From Actinomycetota bacterium (lineage in GTDB: Bacteria > Actinomycetota > UBA4738 > HRBIN12): a DNA stretch of 19,389 bases. Under the pieces are notes generated by a model. That model was not told the origin of the DNA and made no database searches. It worked only from the letters and a program-made list of their open reading frames with translations. Made by a program: the position numbers and the translations under genes. Numbering within the stretch: position 1 is the stretch's first letter; each line of letters begins with the position of its first letter. Positions 6,733-14,197 of this stretch are shown here, piece by piece. The DNA is taken from contig VAYX01000068.1 of assembly GCA_005885325.1 (NCBI GenBank), positions 1 to 19,389 on the forward strand, written 5' to 3'.

Positions 6733-7139
6733 CCAGGGTGGCCGAGCTCCGCGAGCTCCCGGACGAGCAGCTCATCGAGCGGCTGGAGTCCCATAAGGAG
6801 GAGCTGTTCAACCTGCGGTTCCAGCTGGCCACGGGGCAGCTCGACAACCCGATGCGCATCAAGGATGTGCGGCACGACGTTTCGAGGATCCTGACCGTGC
6901 TGCGCGAACGCCAGCCGGAGCAGGAGGTCGAGGAGGAGCTGGCCCGGGCCGATGCCGAAGCCCTGGCCCAGTCCCGCCAGGCCCAGGCCGCAGGGACGAA
7001 GAGGGGCGAGCCCCTCGACGTGATGCTCGAGCCCGGGGCGGAGGTCGCGGAGGCCGACGCCGAGCTCGAGGAACAGCAGACCGGGAAGCGAACGAGGCGC
7101 AGGCGAGGGAGCAAGAAGGAAGCGAGCGGAAATGACTGA
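6729..7139 (+). CDS. rpmC: 50S ribosomal protein L29 with an unusually long C-terminal extension
   Basis: The first 63 residues are a normal L29: AELRELPDEQLIERLESHKEELFNL, FQLATGQLDNPMRI and DVRHDVSRILTVLRE, two helices that pack near the tunnel exit beside L23. The protein then continues to 136 aa, about twice the usual 60-80. The extension starts with an acidic, Ala-rich probable helix (66-88), passes a linker with another acidic run (101-118) and ends with the basic cluster RTRRRRGSKK (121-130). GTG 6729 overlaps the rplP stop as GTGA; GTG 6738 is an alternative start. The ATG of rpsQ overlaps the end by 8 nt in another frame, and the reading frame is intact, so the length is not due to an obvious frameshift. 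Confidence 0.92.
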   Translation: MTRVAELRELPDEQLIERLESHKEELFNLRFQLATGQLDNPMRIKDVRHDVSRILTVLRERQPEQEVEEELARADAEALAQSRQAQAAGTKRGEPLDVMLEPGAEVAEADAELEEQQTGKRTRRRRGSKKEASGND

Positions 7140-7398
7140 GGCGAACGAACGGGGACGGCGGAAGTTCCGGACCGGTGTGGTGGTGTCCGACGCGATGGAC
7201 AAGACCGTGCTGGTCAAGATCGACCGTCAGATCCGCCATCCGCTCTACCAGAAGATCGTTCGGCGCTCGTCCCGGCTTGCGGCGCACGACGAAGCGAACG
7301 AGGCGCATTTGGGTGACACCGTCCGCGTGGTGGAGACCCGTCCCCTATCGAAGACCAAGCGGTGGCGGGTCGTCGAGATCGTGGAACGCGCGAAGTGA
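7132..7398 (+). CDS. rpsQ: 30S ribosomal protein S17
   Basis: S17 (88 aa) is a primary 16S rRNA-binding OB-fold protein. The family blocks are RRKFRTGVVVSDAMDKTVLV, HPLYQKIVRRSSRLAAHDE and GDTVRVVETRPLSKTKRWRV. The ATG lies inside the last codons of rpmC (8-nt overlap), which suggests translational coupling. rplN follows after 7 nt with a GAGGGAGC Shine-Dalgarno site. Confidence 0.97.
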   Translation: MTEANERGRRKFRTGVVVSDAMDKTVLVKIDRQIRHPLYQKIVRRSSRLAAHDEANEAHLGDTVRVVETRPLSKTKRWRVVEIVERAK

Positions 7399-7405
7399 GG
7401 GAGCG

Positions 7406-7774
7406 GTGATCCAGCAGGAGACCCGGTGCAGGGTCGCGGACAACACGGGGGCCAGGGAGGTCCTGGTCATCCGGGTCCTGGGGGGGTCCCACCGCCGCTA
7501 CGCCGGCATCGGCGACGTCGTCGTCGGTTCCGTCAAGGACGCGCTCCCGGGCGGCGCGGTGAAGAAGGGCGAGGTGGTGAAGGGCGTCGTGGTTCGCACG
7601 GCCAAGGAGCGCCGCCGCCCCGACGGTTCCTACATACGCTTCGACGACAACGCCGTGGTCCTGATCAACGACCAGCGGAACCCCCGGGGAACCAGGATCT
7701 TCGGCCCGGTGGCCCGCGAGCTCAGGGAGAAGCGGTTCATGAAGATCATCTCGCTCGCTCCGGAGGTGCTGTGA
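7406..7774 (+). CDS. rplN: 50S ribosomal protein L14
   Basis: L14 (122 aa) sits at the subunit interface and makes bridges to 16S rRNA. It begins MIQQETRCRVADNTGAREVL, contains GDVVVGSVKDALPGGAVKKG and ends with FGPVARELREKRFMKIISLAPEVL, all diagnostic, and has exact family length. The start is a GTG preceded by GAGGGAGC at about 7397-7404. The upstream open frame has no counterpart in L14 proteins. Confidence 0.98.
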   Translation: MIQQETRCRVADNTGAREVLVIRVLGGSHRRYAGIGDVVVGSVKDALPGGAVKKGEVVKGVVVRTAKERRRPDGSYIRFDDNAVVLINDQRNPRGTRIFGPVARELREKRFMKIISLAPEVL

Positions 7775-7776
7775 CG

Positions 7777-8115
7777 ATGCCGGGTGTGGACGTCAAGAAG
7801 GACGACACCGTCCAGGTGATGACGGGGAAGAGCCGGGGCCATCAGGGCCGGGTGGTTCGCGTGCTGCCCAAGGACGGGCGCGTCCTGGTGGAGGGCGGGG
7901 CCATGGCCAAGAAGCACCAGCGGGCCACGGGCCGCAGGTCCACCAGCGGGCAGCAGCTCCAGCAGGGCGGCATCATCGACATGGAGCTGTACGTCGACAT
8001 CTCCAACGTCCAGATCGTGTGCAAGTCCTGCGGCCGGCCCACCCGGGTCGGCCACGAGGTCGGGTCCGACGGCACGAAGGTCCGGATCTGCCGCAAGTGC
8101 GAGGCGGAGCTGTGA
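7777..8115 (+). CDS. rplX: 50S ribosomal protein L24, Cys4 zinc-ribbon form
   Basis: L24 (112 aa) nucleates large-subunit assembly. The KOW segment VKKDDTVQVMTGKSRGHQGR is at residues 6-25. The C-terminal part carries two Cys pairs, C82-x2-C85 and C105-x2-C108, a probable zinc site seen in many bacterial L24 proteins. I prefer the ATG at 7777, since GGAGG (7762-7766) is 10 nt upstream; the GTG at 7771, overlapping the rplN stop, is too close to that site. The stop overlaps the rplE GTG. Confidence 0.96.
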   Translation: MPGVDVKKDDTVQVMTGKSRGHQGRVVRVLPKDGRVLVEGGAMAKKHQRATGRRSTSGQQLQQGGIIDMELYVDISNVQIVCKSCGRPTRVGHEVGSDGTKVRICRKCEAEL

Positions 8116-8693
8116 GCGAGCGCTACGTGCCCCGGCTGAAGGTTCGCTACCGCGAGGAGGTCCTTCCGCGCCTCCGCCAGGAGCTCGGGTACGGGAACCC
8201 CATGGAGGTCCCGCGGCTCCAGAAGGTCGTCATCAACATGGGCGTGGGTGACGCCCTGAAGGATGCTCGTATGCTGGAGGCGGCCACCCAGGACCTGGCC
8301 GTCATCACGGGGCAGCGGCCCGTGGTGACCAAGGCCCGGAAGTCGATCGCCGGCTTCAAGCTCCGGGAGGGCATGTCCATCGGGGCCAAGGTCACCCTTC
8401 GGGGCGACCGTATGTGGGAGTTCGTCGACCGCCTCATCACGGTGGCCATCCCCAGGATCCGCGACTTCCGGGGGCTGGCACGACGGTCGTTCGACGGTCA
8501 CGGGAACTACACGCTCGGGCTGACCGAGCAGCTGATCTTCCCGGAGGTCGACTACGACAAGGTGGTGAAGGTCCGGGGGATGGACATCACGGTCGCCACG
8601 ACGGCGAGGACGGACGACGAAGGCAGGGCGCTGCTGATCGCGCTGGGGTTCCCGTTCGAGGGTGCCCCGGCGGTGAGCGCGGCGGCCTCCTAG
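8112..8693 (+). CDS. rplE: 50S ribosomal protein L5
   Basis: L5 (193 aa) binds 5S rRNA and contacts the P-site tRNA in the central protuberance. Conserved blocks are VPRLQKVVINMGVGDA, GQRPVVTKARKSIAGFKLREG, IRDFRGL with FDGHGNYTLGLTEQLIFPE, and GMDITVATTARTDDEGRALL. The GTG at 8112 overlaps the rplX stop (GTGA) and gives normal length. rpsN follows after 12 nt. Confidence 0.98.
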   Translation: MSERYVPRLKVRYREEVLPRLRQELGYGNPMEVPRLQKVVINMGVGDALKDARMLEAATQDLAVITGQRPVVTKARKSIAGFKLREGMSIGAKVTLRGDRMWEFVDRLITVAIPRIRDFRGLARRSFDGHGNYTLGLTEQLIFPEVDYDKVVKVRGMDITVATTARTDDEGRALLIALGFPFEGAPAVSAAAS

Positions 8694-8705
8694 CGAGAGG
8701 ACGAG

Positions 8706-8891
8706 ATGGCAGGGAAGGCGAAGATCGAGAAGCAGCTCAAGCCGGCGAAGTTCGTCGTGCGCGAGCACACCCGGTGCCGTCGGTGCGGCCGAGCTCGGGC
8801 CGTCTACCGCAGGTTCCTGCTGTGCCGGATCTGCTTCCGCGAGCTGGCGCACATCGGTGAGCTGCCGGGGGTGACGAAGGCGTCATGGTGA
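8706..8891 (+). CDS. rpsN: 30S ribosomal protein S14, zinc-binding type Z
   Basis: This 61-aa S14 is the short, zinc-containing form. It has the four cysteines C24-x2-C27 and C40-x2-C43 (HTRCRRCGRARAVYRRFLLCRICFR, split across two short blocks) and ends GELPGVTKASW. S14 binds the 16S head late in assembly. Many actinobacteria also carry a longer, cysteine-free S14 used under zinc limitation; none is seen in this window. A GAGAGGACGAG stretch precedes the ATG. The end overlaps rpsH by 7 nt. Confidence 0.98.
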   Translation: MAGKAKIEKQLKPAKFVVREHTRCRRCGRARAVYRRFLLCRICFRELAHIGELPGVTKASW

Positions 8892-9304
8892 AGGCCCTCG
8901 TTCGGACCAACGTCACCGATCCCGTCGCGGACATGCTCACGAGGATCCGCAACGCCAACGTGGCGTACAAGGACGATCTGCTCGTGCCGGCGTCCAAGCT
9001 CAACCAGGCGATCCTCAAGATCCTTGCGGCGGAAGGGTTCGTGGACGGCTTCGAGATCGAGGGCGAGGGCGTCCACCAGGCCCTCCGGGTCCGCCTGAAG
9101 TACGGGGCGAAGCGGGAACGGACCATCACCGGCCTGCGACGGATCTCCACCCCGGGCCGGCGCGTGTACGCCGTGCGCCACAAGCTTCCCCGGGTCATGG
9201 GCGGGCTCGGCATCGCCATCCTGTCCACATCCCAGGGCGTGATCACGGACCGAGAGGCCTCTCGCCGCGGTATCGGTGGCGAGGTCCTGGCCTACGTGTG
9301 GTGA
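8885..9304 (+). CDS. rpsH: 30S ribosomal protein S8
   Basis: S8 (139 aa) binds the central domain of 16S rRNA. The core TDPVADMLTRIRNANVAYKD and the C-terminal GGLGIAILSTSQGVITDREA block, followed by GGEVLAYVW, identify it. ATG 8885 lies inside the rpsN end and adds a short MVKALVRTNV leader to the usual start; GTG 8888, overlapping the rpsN stop as GTGA, would remove only one residue. In E. coli S8 represses the spc operon; no matching site can be shown here. Confidence 0.97.
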   Translation: MVKALVRTNVTDPVADMLTRIRNANVAYKDDLLVPASKLNQAILKILAAEGFVDGFEIEGEGVHQALRVRLKYGAKRERTITGLRRISTPGRRVYAVRHKLPRVMGGLGIAILSTSQGVITDREASRRGIGGEVLAYVW

Positions 9305-9314
9305 GGACGAGGCC

Positions 9315-9866
9315 ATGAGTCGGATCGGAAAGCAACCAATCGAGATCCCGGGTGGCGTGGAGGTGGCGATCGACGAGGACGCTACCGTCACCGTGAAGGG
9401 CCCGCGGGGGACCCTGTCCAGGCGGCTCCACCCCGAGATGCGCGTCGTCCGCGACGACGGCGTGATCCGGGTCGAGCGCCCGAGCGACGAGGGCTTCCAC
9501 CGGAGCCTGCACGGCCTCACGCGCACCCTCATCGCGAACATGGTCGAGGGCGTGACGAAGGGCTACGAGAAGCGCCTACAGATCGTGGGCGTCGGCTACC
9601 GGGCGGCCCTCCGGGGCAAGGACCTGGAGATCGCGGTGGGGTACTCGCACCCGGTCCACGTCCCGTGTCCCGACGGTATCGAGTTCGAGGTCCCCGCGCC
9701 CACCAGCGTGGTCATCCGGGGAAACGACAAGCAGCAGGTCGGGCAGATGGCCGCGGACATCCGGCAGATCCGCAAGCCCGAGCCGTACAAGGGCAAGGGC
9801 ATCCGGTACGAGGGCGAGTTCGTCCGCAAGAAGGCCGGCAAGGCGGCGAAGGGCGCGACGGCATGA
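9315..9866 (+). CDS. rplF: 50S ribosomal protein L6
   Basis: L6 (183 aa) lies near the sarcin-ricin loop and the factor-binding site. It starts MSRIGKQPIEIPGGVEVAID, has the duplicated fold, and carries EGVTKGYEKRLQIVGVGYRA and the C-terminal block IRKPEPYKGKGIRYEGEFVR. ATG 9315 is preceded by GAGGACGAGG. The stop overlaps the rplR start (ATGA). Confidence 0.98.
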   Translation: MSRIGKQPIEIPGGVEVAIDEDATVTVKGPRGTLSRRLHPEMRVVRDDGVIRVERPSDEGFHRSLHGLTRTLIANMVEGVTKGYEKRLQIVGVGYRAALRGKDLEIAVGYSHPVHVPCPDGIEFEVPAPTSVVIRGNDKQQVGQMAADIRQIRKPEPYKGKGIRYEGEFVRKKAGKAAKGATA

Positions 9867-10231
9867 GGACGCTCCATCGTGGCAGCGACAAGCGCTCGGC
9901 GCGGACGCGCCGGCACCTCCGGGTCCGGCGCAAGATCTCGGGCACGGCCGCGCGTCCGCGCCTGGCCGTGTACCGGTCGAACCGGCACATCTACGTGCAG
10001 CTGATCGACGACGTCTCCTCTCGCACGGTCGCCTCGGCGTCCGACCGCGAGGTCGGTGGCGAGGCCAAGGGAGACAGGAAGGTCGTGGCCAAGGCGGTGG
10101 GGGCCCTGATCGCCGACCGGGCGAAGCAGGCGGGGATCCAGGGTGCGGTGTTCGACCGTGGCGGGCGGCTGTATCACGGCCGGATCGCCGCGCTGGCCGA
10201 TGGGGCCAGGGAAGGGGGATTGTCGATCTGA
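9863..10231 (+). CDS. rplR: 50S ribosomal protein L18
   Basis: L18 (122 aa) binds 5S rRNA with L5. The family pattern is RHLRVRRKISGTAARPRLAV, followed by YRSNRHIYVQLIDD and the C-terminal FDRGGRLYHGRIAALADGAREGGL split over the last 30 residues. The start at 9863 overlaps the rplF stop by the ATGA arrangement and gives the standard length. The stop shares a base with the rpsE start. Confidence 0.97.
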   Translation: MRTLHRGSDKRSARTRRHLRVRRKISGTAARPRLAVYRSNRHIYVQLIDDVSSRTVASASDREVGGEAKGDRKVVAKAVGALIADRAKQAGIQGAVFDRGGRLYHGRIAALADGAREGGLSI

Positions 10232-10830
10232 TGCGACGGTACGACGCGTCCACCGGAGAGAAGGGCATGTACGAGGAGCGGGTCATCTCGATCAACCGCG
10301 TGGCGAAGGTGGTCAAGGGCGGCCGCCGCTTCTCGTTCGCCGCGCTCGTCGTGGTCGGCGATGGCGCGGGGCGCGTCGGCGTCGGCTACGGCAAGGCCAA
10401 GGAGGTCCCTGCGGCCATCGCCAAGGGGGTCGAGGAGGCCAAGCGAAAGATGTTCGAGGTCCCGATGATGGGGACGACCATCCCGCACCAGGTGACCGGG
10501 GAGGATGGTGCCGGCATCGTGCTCCTCAAGCCCGCCGCCCCCGGTACCGGCGTGATCGCCGGTGGCCCGGTCAGGGCACTGGTCGAGTGCGCGGGGATCA
10601 AGGACATCCTGTCCAAGTCCCTGGGGTCGAGCAACGCGATCAACATCGTGAAGGCGGCGACGGCCGGGCTGCGGAGCCTGAAGCGGCCCGAGCAGGTGGC
10701 CAGGCTTCGCGGCCGGCAGCTGAGCGAGGTGGCCCCCAAGCCGATGCTCGCGGCCGTGGCCGCCGCGGACGAGCGGATGCAGGCGGCCCGGGCGGCCAAG
10801 CTGGAGGAGGCCTACGGTGACCAGGCTTAA
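10231..10830 (+). CDS. rpsE: 30S ribosomal protein S5
   Basis: S5 (199 aa) is involved in decoding fidelity and in the mRNA entry helicase activity with S3 and S4. It contains ERVISINRVAKVVKGGRRF, the GDGAGRVGVGYGKAKEVP block and GSSNAINIVKAATAGL, all conserved. The ATG shares one base with the rplR stop. The last 14 nt overlap rpmD, a longer overlap than at the other junctions, and the C-terminal helix (about residues 170-199) is Ala-rich. Confidence 0.98.
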   Translation: MRRYDASTGEKGMYEERVISINRVAKVVKGGRRFSFAALVVVGDGAGRVGVGYGKAKEVPAAIAKGVEEAKRKMFEVPMMGTTIPHQVTGEDGAGIVLLKPAAPGTGVIAGGPVRALVECAGIKDILSKSLGSSNAINIVKAATAGLRSLKRPEQVARLRGRQLSEVAPKPMLAAVAAADERMQAARAAKLEEAYGDQA

Positions 10831-11002
10831 GGTCACCCAGATCCGGAGCGCGATCCATCGGCCGAAGGACCAGAAGGCCACAGTCCGCCGGTTGGGGCTG
10901 CACCGTCTCGGTGACTCGGTCGTGAAGGACGATCGCCCGGAGATCCGAGGCATGATCGCCAAGGTCAGCCACCTGGTGAAGGTCGAGGAGGTGGCCCAAT
11001 GA
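10817..11002 (+). CDS. rpmD: 50S ribosomal protein L30
   Basis: L30 (61 aa) is a small 50S protein. The sequence LKVTQIRSAIHRPKDQKATV, RRLGLHRLGDSV and RGMIAKVSHLVKVEEV is typical. The GTG start lies inside the 3' end of rpsE, with a good GGAGGAGG about 5 nt upstream, so initiation is supported despite the overlap. The stop overlaps the rplO ATG. Confidence 0.97.
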   Translation: MTRLKVTQIRSAIHRPKDQKATVRRLGLHRLGDSVVKDDRPEIRGMIAKVSHLVKVEEVAQ

Positions 11003-11436
11003 AGCTCCATCACCTCCGTCCCGCTCCCGGCGCCACCGGGCGGAAGCGGCGCGTGGGCCGGGGCAGGGCCGCCGGCCAGGGAAAGACGGCGGGCCGGGGG
11101 ACCAAGGGCTACGGCGCCCGCCACAACCCCAAGCTGGGGTTCGAGGGCGGCCAGATGCCGCTCCAGCGACGCATTCCCAAGCTGAAGGGCTTCACCAATC
11201 GAAACCGGGTCGAGTACTCGGTGGTGAACGTGGAGACCTTGGCTCAAGCCTTCGAGGGCGGCGAGGTCGATCCCGCCGCCATGCTGGCCCGCGGCCTGAT
11301 CCACGGGGGACGGCCGGTGAAGGTGCTGGCCCGCGGCGACATCGGACGGGCCCTGACCGTCAAAGCCCACGCGTTCTCCGAGGCCGCCAAGGCCAAGATC
11401 GAGGCGGCCGGAGGCAGGACCGAGCTCGTCACCTGA
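10999..11436 (+). CDS. rplO: 50S ribosomal protein L15
   Basis: L15 (145 aa) is a late-assembly 50S protein. The glycine-rich, basic N-terminal half is clear (LHHLRPAPGATGRKRRVGRG, GRGTKGYGARH and FEGGQMPLQRRIPKLKGF), followed by the C-terminal domain with LARGDIGRALTVKAHAFS. It overlaps rpmD as ATGA. A 20-nt gap to secY, the widest in this stretch, holds a possible promoter. Confidence 0.98.
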   Translation: MKLHHLRPAPGATGRKRRVGRGRAAGQGKTAGRGTKGYGARHNPKLGFEGGQMPLQRRIPKLKGFTNRNRVEYSVVNVETLAQAFEGGEVDPAAMLARGLIHGGRPVKVLARGDIGRALTVKAHAFSEAAKAKIEAAGGRTELVT

Positions 11437-11441
11437 CGGGG

Positions 11442-11447
11442 TAGAAT
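11442..11447 (+). promoter_or_regulatory. Candidate -10 box (TAGAAT) directly upstream of secY
   Basis: TAGAAT lies 9 nt before the secY GTG in the only sizeable gap of the spc block. A transcript from it would start at about 11454-11457, at or within a few bases of the start codon. No recognisable Shine-Dalgarno sequence precedes secY, which fits leaderless translation, a common actinobacterial mode. No strong -35 element is visible, so the call rests on the hexamer and its position. Confidence 0.42.
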
Positions 11448-11456
11448 CGGGCTCTC

Positions 11457-12743
11457 GTGCTGCGTGCCTTCGTCAACGCCTTCAAGGTCCCGGACCTTCG
11501 CAAGAAGATCCTGTTCACGCTGTTCATCATCGCCGTCTATCGGTTCGGCTCGCACGTGCCCGTGCCCATCGTCGACATCAGCCGTTTGACGGCAGCGTTC
11601 AAGTCGCAGGGCCAGGGCGGGTTCCTGTCGTTCATCGACCTGTTCTCGGGGGGCGCGCTCACCCGGATGGCCGTGTTCGGCCTGGGGATCATGCCCTACA
11701 TCACGAGCTCCATCATCATGCAGCTCCTCACCGTGGTGATCCCCAAGCTCGAGCAATGGCAGAAGCAGGGCGAGACCGGCATCAAGAAGATCAACCAGTG
11801 GACGCGCTACGTCACCGTGGTCCTGGCGCTCCTCCAGTCCACCGGACTCGTGTTCCTGTTCCACTCGGGCGCCCAGCAGCTGAACGGGGTCGACGTGTTC
11901 CGGCCGGGGACGTTCACCGCACCGAACATCGCGCTGATCGTGCTGATCATGACGGCCGGCACGGCCACGATCATGTGGATGGGCGAGCTCATCACCCAGC
12001 GGGGGATCGGCAACGGGATGTCAGTCATGATCTTCGCCAGCGTGATCTCGCGGCTCCCCACCGAGGGGCGCGCGATCCTGTTGCAGAGCAACGCGAAGTT
12101 CGTCGTGGTCCTGTTGATCGGCCTGGCCCTCGTGGTGGCTGTGGTGTTCGTGGAGCAGGGCCAGCGGCGGATCCCCGTCCAGTACGCCAAGCGGGTCGTT
12201 GGGCGTCGGATGACCACCGGCGGCAGCACCTACATCCCGCTGAAGGTCAACCAGGCCGGCGTCATCCCGATCATCTTCGCCTCGTCGGTCCTCTATTTCC
12301 CGACCCTGCTGGCCAGCGTGTACCACGCCAACTGGTTCACGAACTTCGTGAACAACTACGTCACGAACCAGCGGAGCCTCGTGTACATGGCCATCTACGG
12401 CATGCTGATCGTGTTCTTCGCCTACTTCTATACGGCCATCGCCTTCAACCCCGTGGATACCGCCGACAACCTGCGGAAGTACGGAGGGTTCATCCCCGGG
12501 ATCCGGCCCGGCCAGCCCACGGCGAACTACCTGAACGACGTGCTGGTACGCATCACCTTGCCCGGCTCGCTGTTCCTGGCGGCCATCGCCCTCCTGCCGT
12601 CGATCGTCTTCGCCTTCTGGGTCATCCAGCAGTTCCCGTTCGGCGGGACCTCCCTCCTCATCACGGTCGGCGTGGCCCTCGAGACCATGAAGCAGCTCGA
12701 GTCTCAGCTGCTCATGCGGCACTACGAGGGATTCCTGAAGTAG
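11457..12743 (+). CDS. secY: Preprotein translocase subunit SecY
   Basis: SecY (428 aa) forms the protein-conducting channel in the cytoplasmic membrane with SecE and SecG, which are not in this window. It has the usual hydrophobic profile of about ten membrane segments, beginning near residues 19-36 (FTLFIIAVYRFGSHVPVP). Further hallmarks are MAVFGLGIMPYITSSIIMQL (71-90), the plug-side FLSFIDLFSGGALTR, the ITQRGIGNGMS block (179-189), RRIPVQYAKR (237-246) in the cytosolic ribosome- and SecA-binding loop, and NPVDTADNLRKYGGFIPGIR (331-350). The GTG start gives the typical N-terminus. It lacks a visible ribosome binding site, unlike its neighbours. adk follows after 2 nt. Confidence 0.98.
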   Translation: MLRAFVNAFKVPDLRKKILFTLFIIAVYRFGSHVPVPIVDISRLTAAFKSQGQGGFLSFIDLFSGGALTRMAVFGLGIMPYITSSIIMQLLTVVIPKLEQWQKQGETGIKKINQWTRYVTVVLALLQSTGLVFLFHSGAQQLNGVDVFRPGTFTAPNIALIVLIMTAGTATIMWMGELITQRGIGNGMSVMIFASVISRLPTEGRAILLQSNAKFVVVLLIGLALVVAVVFVEQGQRRIPVQYAKRVVGRRMTTGGSTYIPLKVNQAGVIPIIFASSVLYFPTLLASVYHANWFTNFVNNYVTNQRSLVYMAIYGMLIVFFAYFYTAIAFNPVDTADNLRKYGGFIPGIRPGQPTANYLNDVLVRITLPGSLFLAAIALLPSIVFAFWVIQQFPFGGTSLLITVGVALETMKQLESQLLMRHYEGFLK

Positions 12744-12745
12744 CC

Positions 12746-13408
12746 ATGAGGATCGTCCTCCTCGGTCCTCCGGGGGCGGGAAAGGGCACCCAGGCCAGGA
12801 GGCTGTCGGAGCGCTACGGGCTCCCGGTGATCGGGACGGGCGACATCTTCCGTGACCACGCCGCGAGGGGCACGGCCCTCGGCCTGGCGGCCAAGGAGTA
12901 CATGGACCGCGGCGACTACGTTCCCGACCACATCGCCGTGAACATGGTCCTGGAGCGGTTGGACCAGCCGGATACCCGTGAGGGGTTCATCCTCGACGGG
13001 TTCCCCCGCACCGTGGCCCAGGCCCAGGCGTTGGAAGGTGCGCTGGCCGCCGGGGGCCGTCCGCTCTCTGCCGTCCTGAACTTCAAGATCGGAGACGAGG
13101 TGGCGGTGAAGCGGCTCACCGGCCGACTGGTCTGCCCCAACTGCAAGCGCGTCTACAACCTGAACTTCAAGCGTCCCCGGGTCGAGGGCATCTGCGACGT
13201 CTGCGGCCACCGGCTCGAGGCCCGGTCCGATGACGACGAGGCCACGATCCGGCGCCGGCTGCTGGTGTATCGAAAGGAGACCCAGCCGCTCGTCCTGTAC
13301 TTCTGGGAGCGGGGGCTGCTGCGGGACATCGATGCCGAAGCCCCCGAGGAGGTCGTGGCCGACCGGACCATCGAGGCCCTATCCGACCTGTTGGACCTGG
13401 AAGCATGA
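12746..13408 (+). CDS. adk: Adenylate kinase, long form with zinc-binding LID
   Basis: Adk converts ATP and AMP into two ADP. The 220-aa protein has the P-loop GPPGAGKGT (7-15), the AMP-binding region (TGDIFR and FILDGFPRT, 81-89) and a full-length LID domain. The LID carries C130-x2-C133 and C150-x2-C153, a structural zinc site as in Bacillus-type enzymes. Well-studied mycobacterial Adk proteins are about 180 aa and lack this LID insertion, so the long form is notable in an actinobacterial context. ATG 12746 is 2 nt after secY and gives the exact family N-terminus. The stop overlaps the map ATG. Confidence 0.98.
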   Translation: MRIVLLGPPGAGKGTQARRLSERYGLPVIGTGDIFRDHAARGTALGLAAKEYMDRGDYVPDHIAVNMVLERLDQPDTREGFILDGFPRTVAQAQALEGALAAGGRPLSAVLNFKIGDEVAVKRLTGRLVCPNCKRVYNLNFKRPRVEGICDVCGHRLEARSDDDEATIRRRLLVYRKETQPLVLYFWERGLLRDIDAEAPEEVVADRTIEALSDLLDLEA

Positions 13409-14160
13409 TCATCCTCAAGTCACTCGACGAGGTGGCCAAGATGCGGGTGGCCGGCAGCATCGTGGCGGACACGATCGACACGGTGCTCGCGTCCGTCGGC
13501 CCCGGGGTCTCCACGACCGACCTGGACGCCGTGGCGGAGGCGTTCATCCGGGAACGGAAGGCGACTCCCTCGTTCAAGGGGTACCGGGGATTCCCCGCGT
13601 CGATCTGCGCGTCGCTGAACGACGAGGTCGTCCACGGGATCCCCTCGCCCAAGCGGATCCTGAAGCAGGGCGACGTGCTGTCGCTCGACTTCGGGGCCAT
13701 CTGGGACGGGTACCACGCGGACTCGGCGATCACGGTGTTCGTGGGCGAGCCCCCCACGGCGGAGGCCGAGAAGCTCGTCCGGGTGACCGAGGAAGCCCTG
13801 GAAGCCGGGATCTCCCAGATCCGTCCGGGGGGACGGCTGTCGGACATGTCCCATGCGGTGCAGCAGGTGGTTGAGGGGGCCGGGTTCTCGGTGATCCGGG
13901 AGTACGTGGGCCACGGCATCGGCCGGAACCTGCACGAGGACCCCCAGATCCCGAACTACGGGCTTCCGGGCCGGGGGCCGGAGCTCCGGCCGGGCCTGGT
14001 CGTCGCGGTCGAGCCCATGGTCACGATGGGGGATTGGCGGACCCGGGTCCTGGCCGACGACTGGACCGTCGTGACCGCCGACGGGTCACTGGCGGCCCAC
14101 TTCGAGCACACGATCGCCGTGACCGAGCAAGGCCGGGAGGTCCTCACGGCCCGGGGCTAG
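13405..14160 (+). CDS. map: Methionine aminopeptidase, type I
   Basis: Map removes the initiator methionine from nascent proteins. All active-site residues can be placed in the 251-aa sequence: H78 and the metal ligands D95, D106, H170, E203 and E234, within the blocks NDEVVHGIP, LSLDFGAIWDGYHADSA, YVGHGIGRNLHE, AVEPM and HFEHTIAVT. No N-terminal zinc-finger extension is present. The start overlaps the adk stop (ATGA), so the two are probably translated together. In many bacteria infA follows; here 80 nt of untranslated sequence and two DivIVA-like genes intervene. Confidence 0.98.
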   Translation: MIILKSLDEVAKMRVAGSIVADTIDTVLASVGPGVSTTDLDAVAEAFIRERKATPSFKGYRGFPASICASLNDEVVHGIPSPKRILKQGDVLSLDFGAIWDGYHADSAITVFVGEPPTAEAEKLVRVTEEALEAGISQIRPGGRLSDMSHAVQQVVEGAGFSVIREYVGHGIGRNLHEDPQIPNYGLPGRGPELRPGLVVAVEPMVTMGDWRTRVLADDWTVVTADGSLAAHFEHTIAVTEQGREVLTARG

Positions 14161-14165
14161 CGCAA

Positions 14166-14185
14166 AGTACCTGGATAGCGGTACT
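14166..14185. promoter_or_regulatory. Inverted repeat AGTACC-N8-GGTACT in the map to divIVA-like gap
   Basis: A perfect 6-bp inverted repeat with an 8-nt spacer lies 6 nt after the map stop. It overlaps TACTCT (14182-14187), a possible -10 box for the downstream gene; no good -35 is seen. The symmetry would suit a dimeric regulator binding at a promoter, but it is short and could be chance. The same motif is not present upstream of the second paralogue. Confidence 0.28.
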
Positions 14186-14197
14186 CTCCCAGGGTCA

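Noticed and set aside
10174..11370. 398-codon minus-strand frame opposite rpsE-rplO
   Set aside because: Same reason: shadow of well-identified + strand genes, no start context or family.
11756..12745. Upstream extension of the adk frame through secY
   Set aside because: Arg/Pro/His-rich out-of-frame translation of secY; Adk begins at 12746 with the canonical RIVLLGPPGAGKGT.
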